From positions 1 through 64,000 of the forward strand of contig JAAZKX010000046.1 of the NCBI GenBank assembly GCA_012799605.1: 64,000 nucleotides of DNA, written 5' to 3'. Positions 60,443-64,000 of this stretch are shown here, piece after piece (positions within the stretch are counted from its first letter, which is position 1; every line of letters begins with the position of its first letter). The position numbers and the translations under genes are program-made. The notes under the pieces are model-generated. The model saw nothing but the letters and a program-made list of their open reading frames with translations, made no database searches and had not been told where the DNA came from. The DNA comes from Bacillota bacterium (GTDB taxonomy: Bacteria > Bacillota > DTU030 > DUMP01).

Positions 60443-60934
60443 TTAGTGGTGATGGCCGATTGAAATCCCAGCGACTTTTATTCCGGCAGCGATAGCCAGG
60501 GCAATGAGTGCATCAGCTGTATGATGCAGTAATGTTCCAACACCGACTAAGACCCAGGCCTCGTAGGAACTAAATCCGAACGGCAAGACCACTAGCACTT
60601 CCCCCAACGCGTGAATAGGTGCAGTGGCTAGAAGCGCTGTAGCAAAAGTATGATTCCGCGCTAGGATGGCTCCTACGATACCCACTGCTATGTGGACTGC
60701 TGCCCGGGCCGCTATTACTGGACCTAGTACTACTAAAAAACCAATACTGGATCCAATACCGACCAAGGCGGCTACGCTGGGGCTTACCAGCATGGCTAGC
60801 ATTACCGGAACATGGGAAGCTAACGTAGCTGAAAAAGGAGGCAAGTACACTCGCAGATAGTTGCCAAATGCAATGGGTATCAGAAGCGACAAAGCGGTGA
60901 GCATAGCGCCGTAAACTAAATCACGACTTCGCAT
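60443..60934 (-). CDS. niaX: ECF transporter S component, probably for niacin
   Basis: A 163-residue membrane protein with about five or six segments (SLLIPIAFGNYLRVY, ATLASHVPVMLAMLVSP, a central LVGIGSSIGFLV), typical of ECF S components. It lies directly after niaR on the same strand, and its promoter carries a palindrome that fits a NiaR operator, so niacin or a niacin precursor is the likely substrate. The call NiaX is by context. ATG at 60934 after AAAGGTGATG is chosen; two start codons lie just upstream. It ends in a histidine-rich HHH, with SIGHHH. Confidence 0.72.
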   Translation of the reverse strand: MRSRDLVYGAMLTALSLLIPIAFGNYLRVYLPPFSATLASHVPVMLAMLVSPSVAALVGIGSSIGFLVVLGPVIAARAAVHIAVGIVGAILARNHTFATALLATAPIHALGEVLVVLPFGFSSYEAWVLVGVGTLLHHTADALIALAIAAGIKVAGISIGHHH

Positions 60935-60969
60935 GGGCATCACCTTTCAATCCATTATCGTCACTAGCT

Positions 60970-61004
60970 ATTGTAGGCCCTTACAGCTGTCTTGTCAAGT
61001 GTAA
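60970..61004 (-). promoter_or_regulatory. Promoter of niaX with an overlapping 24-bp operator palindrome
   Basis: On the minus strand TTGACA (60993-60998) and TACAAT (60970-60975) are separated by exactly 17 bp. The region 60981-61004 is an imperfect palindrome of 24 bp with symmetric half sites TTACAnnTG and CAnnTGTAA. It covers the -35 box, the position expected for a repressor. The gene just upstream is the NiaR homologue. Confidence 0.75.
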
Positions 61005-61012
61005 AGAACCTC

Positions 61013-61543
61013 TTATTTGTTACCCCGGTGGCTCGGCAACAGAAGCCCAAGCTGATCCAACCGTCTTTTAGCCTCTTTGATGGCGCCGGGGTAATCGGCT
61101 TCCAAGGTATGAAGGTGAATACCCTCTGTGAGGCTTGATAGTAATTGAGCCGGCTGGTTTTCATAGCGAGCAATAAAATCGTCTACGTCAGCGATATTGT
61201 TCAATAACAGGAGGCCACGAATTTCACCGTAAAGCGGATGTTCAACGATAACATCCTTTACACGGCAGCCGGCTTCGATCATTGTAGTCAGCTCCAGACG
61301 TGTTTGCTGGGCTGTGTGCTGGCAAGCCAAGCGCTGGACGAACTTGTCTTCAGTACTGGGAATTTCGTACAGATAGCCGCGGGGGGTGGCAATAATAGCA
61401 GCCCCTTGAGCCCGGAGCAAAGCAATATCTTGCACTATCACCTGACGGCTAACCCCAAAATGTTGGGCCAGCTCGGTGCCTGTTGTCGGCTGTTGTCGGC
61501 TGCTTAGTAGTTGCAATATGGCTGTACGGCGGTTATGGCTCAT
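61013..61543 (-). CDS. niaR: NiaR-family niacin-responsive transcriptional repressor
   Basis: NiaR blocks NAD synthesis and niacin uptake genes when niacin is present. The 176-residue protein has an N-terminal HTH_11 winged helix (TELAQHFGVSRQVIVQDIALL) and the C-terminal 3H domain with the three histidines seen in EHPLYGEI, GIHLHTLEADYP and a further conserved site. Starts at ATG 61543 or 61546 behind GGAGGG. A 10-bp tandem duplication (TGTTGTCGGC twice, 61481-61500) lies in the codons before the HTH, without breaking the frame. Followed by niaX. Confidence 0.9.
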   Translation of the reverse strand: MSHNRRTAILQLLSSRQQPTTGTELAQHFGVSRQVIVQDIALLRAQGAAIIATPRGYLYEIPSTEDKFVQRLACQHTAQQTRLELTTMIEAGCRVKDVIVEHPLYGEIRGLLLLNNIADVDDFIARYENQPAQLLSSLTEGIHLHTLEADYPGAIKEAKRRLDQLGLLLPSHRGNK

Positions 61544-61720
61544 CATTATCCCTCCGGCTAAGATGTTCCCTACTAACATATCTGAATCCTTCTAGCAATT
61601 TGCCCATTTTGCCTAGCGAAGGTGGCAGCTGCCCCCTGGCGGAAAGCGCTCATAAGTAACTTTTCCGTAATATCTTTACTTTATAATCGCTCATGAGACC
61701 ATCGAGGGGGGGGAAGAGGC

Positions 61721-63271
61721 GTGGGTCAAAAACTAACGGTAATATTGCTGGTCATTTCGCTGCTCTTTCTGGCCGTAGGCGGGTGTAATTCTGTTGTTGA
61801 ATCGGTTGAAGATGAATCTAATAAGCGGTCTTGCCAGGGGGATCCGTCCTATACGGGTAAGCCCAGTGTTGGTGCAGGCAATCAAGATCGAAACAAGGCA
61901 GGATCAAGCCCAGATTTACCCCTGGACATACAAATAGAAACGAAACCAGACCAAACGTGCCTGGGCCCCTTTTTTGGCCTGCTGCCGGAACTCGCTTGGT
62001 CACCAGATGGAAGGTATTTGGCTGCTTTTGGCGAAAAGAACGGGTACGGGCTCTGGTTATGGGACCAGCAGACCGAGTCTTGCCGGCGGTTAGTCCAGCT
62101 GTTAGACCGCAGCGGGCAACGGCTTACATCTTTAACCTTTTTCGGTTGGAATCAAGCCGGGCAGGCGTTAATTTACGGCGTTGACGGCATCCAAAGCGAA
62201 GGAGAGCTGTTGGGCAAAAATGGGGTATTAGTCCGCCAGGTTGATTTACAAGGAACAGATGAAGTTTTGGCCTGGCTACCCGGCGAGGGGATGATGATTC
62301 ACAACTATTTATTCGTGCGCGCCAGTGGTTTACTGCTAATACACCGGGGCCGGAATCTATGGGTGGTAGATACTGATGATGGTAGCCACAAACTGGTTAA
62401 ATCAGATTTGCCCACCTGGGATGGACTCTTTGTTGTTACACCATCGCCGGCTGGGGAAAAGGTCGTTTACCCGGATCCTGATATTTCCAAACGGAGGCTC
62501 ATTATCCTAGATTTAAAAAGTGGTATAGAAACACCTGTGGGCCTGGCCGGAGAATACTCTTTTTATCCGGTTTGGTCTCCTGACGGGGAAAAAATCGCTT
62601 TTCTCAGTTCGCAGCCCACCTACGATGGCTATGATTTCCAAGTAGGCGAAGACGGTCCTTTGCCGCCTGCCACTCGGCTTGTTATTGCTACTAAAGAAGG
62701 ACAAATTCTAACCAAAATTACGCCTCCGCAGCACGAAAAAGCCGGGGCCCCGGTATGGTCTGCCGACAGCAGCCAAGTAGCCTTTTTGACAGCTACTGTT
62801 GCTCCGGGACCGGCCAAATTTCTCGAAGTAACCTGGCGCCGCTTGATTTTAAGCGATGTCAGTGGTCGCATCTGCGATCTAGGTCCTGTAAGCGGCAATT
62901 GGTTGATTATCGGAGGTTTTTCCCCGGACGGCTCGATACTCCTTTTTGTCTATGGAGAGGGGGGCGATGTGGCAGCAGTGCTGCAAGGCAAGGATCTTAA
63001 CTTAATTTTAGCCCGAGATGCCGTCGATGAACCTCTCACGTGGTGGGGACAGAATTTGATTTTGCCGCGCATAGCAGCAAGCGATGGTGATTATCTTAAT
63101 ACACAGTTGTACTTGGTTGAACCAGCTGGTAAAATGACGAAACTTACAGCCGGACCTGGCTGGAAGAGCGGGCTCCAAATCTCCGCCGAGGACTGGCTGG
63201 CCTACATCAGCGCTAATAATCAACATTATCCTTACCCGTTGACAGTAGTTATACAGCCATTGCTTGAATAA
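61721..63271 (+). CDS. Lipoprotein with TolB-like beta-propeller repeats
   Basis: A 516-residue lipoprotein (hydrophobic stretch 6-18 and lipobox VGGC with Cys22) with a Ser/Asp/Lys-rich linker to about residue 75. PD40/WD40-like blades can be seen at LAWSPDGRYLAAFG, PVWSPDGEKIAFLSS, PVWSADSSQVAFLT and GGFSPDGSILLFVY. No enzyme active site is seen. It may bind proteins or sugars at the cell surface. GTG start after GGGGGGGAAGAGG. Confidence 0.8.
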   Translation: MGQKLTVILLVISLLFLAVGGCNSVVESVEDESNKRSCQGDPSYTGKPSVGAGNQDRNKAGSSPDLPLDIQIETKPDQTCLGPFFGLLPELAWSPDGRYLAAFGEKNGYGLWLWDQQTESCRRLVQLLDRSGQRLTSLTFFGWNQAGQALIYGVDGIQSEGELLGKNGVLVRQVDLQGTDEVLAWLPGEGMMIHNYLFVRASGLLLIHRGRNLWVVDTDDGSHKLVKSDLPTWDGLFVVTPSPAGEKVVYPDPDISKRRLIILDLKSGIETPVGLAGEYSFYPVWSPDGEKIAFLSSQPTYDGYDFQVGEDGPLPPATRLVIATKEGQILTKITPPQHEKAGAPVWSADSSQVAFLTATVAPGPAKFLEVTWRRLILSDVSGRICDLGPVSGNWLIIGGFSPDGSILLFVYGEGGDVAAVLQGKDLNLILARDAVDEPLTWWGQNLILPRIAASDGDYLNTQLYLVEPAGKMTKLTAGPGWKSGLQISAEDWLAYISANNQHYPYPLTVVIQPLLE

Positions 63272-63309
63272 ATGGCATTAACGGAAACCGGGACGAGGAG
63301 GATACGAGT

Positions 63310-64000
63310 TTGTTTGAAGCTTTAAAACCATTGTGGGAAACTGCTAAAAATGTTCTGCCGATCGTATTTTTTATGGTGGCCTTTCAACTACTAGTACTTA
63401 AGCAAACTCCTGCAGGCTCTAAACAGATTTTGGCAGGATTGGTACTGAGTATTTTGGGTTTACATTTTTTTCTCAAGGGAATTTCTTTAAGCTTGTTGCC
63501 GTTGGGGAACTCCATCGGCCGTGACTTGGTTTTGTTAGATAATAAATACATTATTGTAGCCTTTGCATTTATACTGGGCTACTTTGCTACTTTGGTCGAA
63601 CCAGCTTTGAGGGTGCTGGCCTTGGAGGTCGAAGAGGTGTCGGTGGGCGCTATACCCAACAAAATTTTGATTCATACAGTTGCAATAGGGTTTGGTGCTG
63701 GCATGGCCCTGGGCATTTTTAAAATACTAAATAATATTCCTACGCCGAAAATCGTTACCCCGATATTGGTCCTAGCTTTGATTCTGGCTCAGTTTGCGCC
63801 AGATGAATTTGTGGCCATAGCCATGGATTCAGCCAGTGCTACCACCGGGCCGGTGAATATCCCGCTAAATGTAGCTTTGGCCCTAGGCCTTACGAAAATA
63901 CTAGGGCTGACTGACCCGCTGTTGAATGGGTTTGGTATTGTTGGCCTCACCTCGCTAGGGGCTGTGATATCGGTGCTATCTTTGGGGATTATTAACAAAT
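63310..64000 (+). CDS. DUF1538 family membrane protein (runs off the window)
   Basis: An open frame from TTG at 63310, 9 bases after GAGGAGG, to the window end. The 230 residues present have about seven membrane segments (LPIVFFMVAFQLLVLK, IIVAFAFILGYFATLVEPALRVLA, in part) and the family phrases ATTGPVNIPLNVALALGL and DPLLNGFGIVGLTSLGAV. DUF1538 permeases usually have two paralogous genes or halves, so a second one may follow. Substrate unknown. The gene has no stop here and is incomplete. Confidence 0.85.
   Translation, partial: MFEALKPLWETAKNVLPIVFFMVAFQLLVLKQTPAGSKQILAGLVLSILGLHFFLKGISLSLLPLGNSIGRDLVLLDNKYIIVAFAFILGYFATLVEPALRVLALEVEEVSVGAIPNKILIHTVAIGFGAGMALGIFKILNNIPTPKIVTPILVLALILAQFAPDEFVAIAMDSASATTGPVNIPLNVALALGLTKILGLTDPLLNGFGIVGLTSLGAVISVLSLGIINK

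Overview
The window comes from the chromosome of an anaerobic, endospore-forming Firmicute, most likely a Clostridia of the Peptococcaceae/Moorella/Syntrophomonas type. The evidence is an oxygen-sensitive class III ribonucleotide reductase, a ferredoxin-dependent indolepyruvate oxidoreductase with phosphate butyryltransferase and butyrate kinase, several sporulation genes (GerMN lipoprotein, SpoIVFA/SpoIVFB pair, PdaB-like deacetylase, alpha/beta SASP), T-box leaders, and frequent GTG/TTG starts behind strong GGAGG ribosome binding sites. The genus cannot be fixed from the sequence alone. I see no phage, insertion sequence, CRISPR array or rRNA. This is mostly core chromosome with a few poorly understood accessory genes.

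Layout. 1-2.1 kb: smpB overlapping the tmRNA gene ssrA, then murB on the other strand. 2.2-5.8 kb: sporulation/cell-wall genes (GerMN lipoprotein, AMIN/amidase_3 hydrolase) and a UPF0316 membrane protein. 5.8-9.1 kb: a GntR regulator, a glutamate-mutase-epsilon-like protein and a P-loop protein, a trio of unknown function. 9.1-11.3 kb: rph-rdgB and six tRNA genes. 11.4-19.1 kb: protein quality control, tig-clpP-clpX-lonB-lonA. 19.1-23.3 kb: T-box, valS, folC. 24.6-29.2 kb: anaerobic deoxynucleotide synthesis (nrdD, activase, nrdR) with a NrdR box. 29.3-32.1 kb: NifU-like protein, CsoR repressor, SpoIVFA/SpoIVFB. 32.2-39.5 kb: the Firmicute cluster of two TIGR039xx proteins, rng, rplU-prp-rpmA, obg, nadD. 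39.6-45.1 kb: RRM protein, yqeK, LCP protein, rsfS, then leuS behind a T-box leader. 45.2-51.3 kb: comEA, an FMN alpha-hydroxyacid oxidase-like enzyme, dinB, two polysaccharide deacetylases, a HAD phosphatase and an SASP. 51.4-57.2 kb: ptb-iorA-iorB, a membrane protein, an FmdB-like protein and buk. 57.2-64 kb: a PEP/pyruvate-binding-domain protein, CDF transporter, ferredoxin, a niacin-type ECF S component with its NiaR repressor, a beta-propeller lipoprotein and a truncated DUF1538 permease.

The most striking observation is at 42.3-42.6 kb. A complete tRNA-Ala(GGC) gene, with the G3-U70 identity pair and encoded CCA, is nested inside the leuS T-box leader, between Stem I (Leu specifier CUC) and the antiterminator. 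It is flanked by a perfect 7-bp helix that corresponds in position to Stem III. A second unusual arrangement is the smpB/ssrA overlap: the stop codon of smpB lies inside the mature tmRNA, so tmRNA 5' processing would convert smpB mRNA into a non-stop message. A third is a 24-bp palindrome embedded in the promoter of the putative niacin transporter next to niaR.

How the genes work together. Ferredoxin-linked oxidation of aryl 2-oxoacids (IorAB) followed by Ptb and Buk could give substrate-level ATP from amino acids. NrdD/NrdG under NrdR supplies dNTPs without oxygen. NiaR, the S component and NadD serve NAD synthesis. SmpB/tmRNA, trigger factor, ClpXP and the two Lon proteases form a quality-control set.
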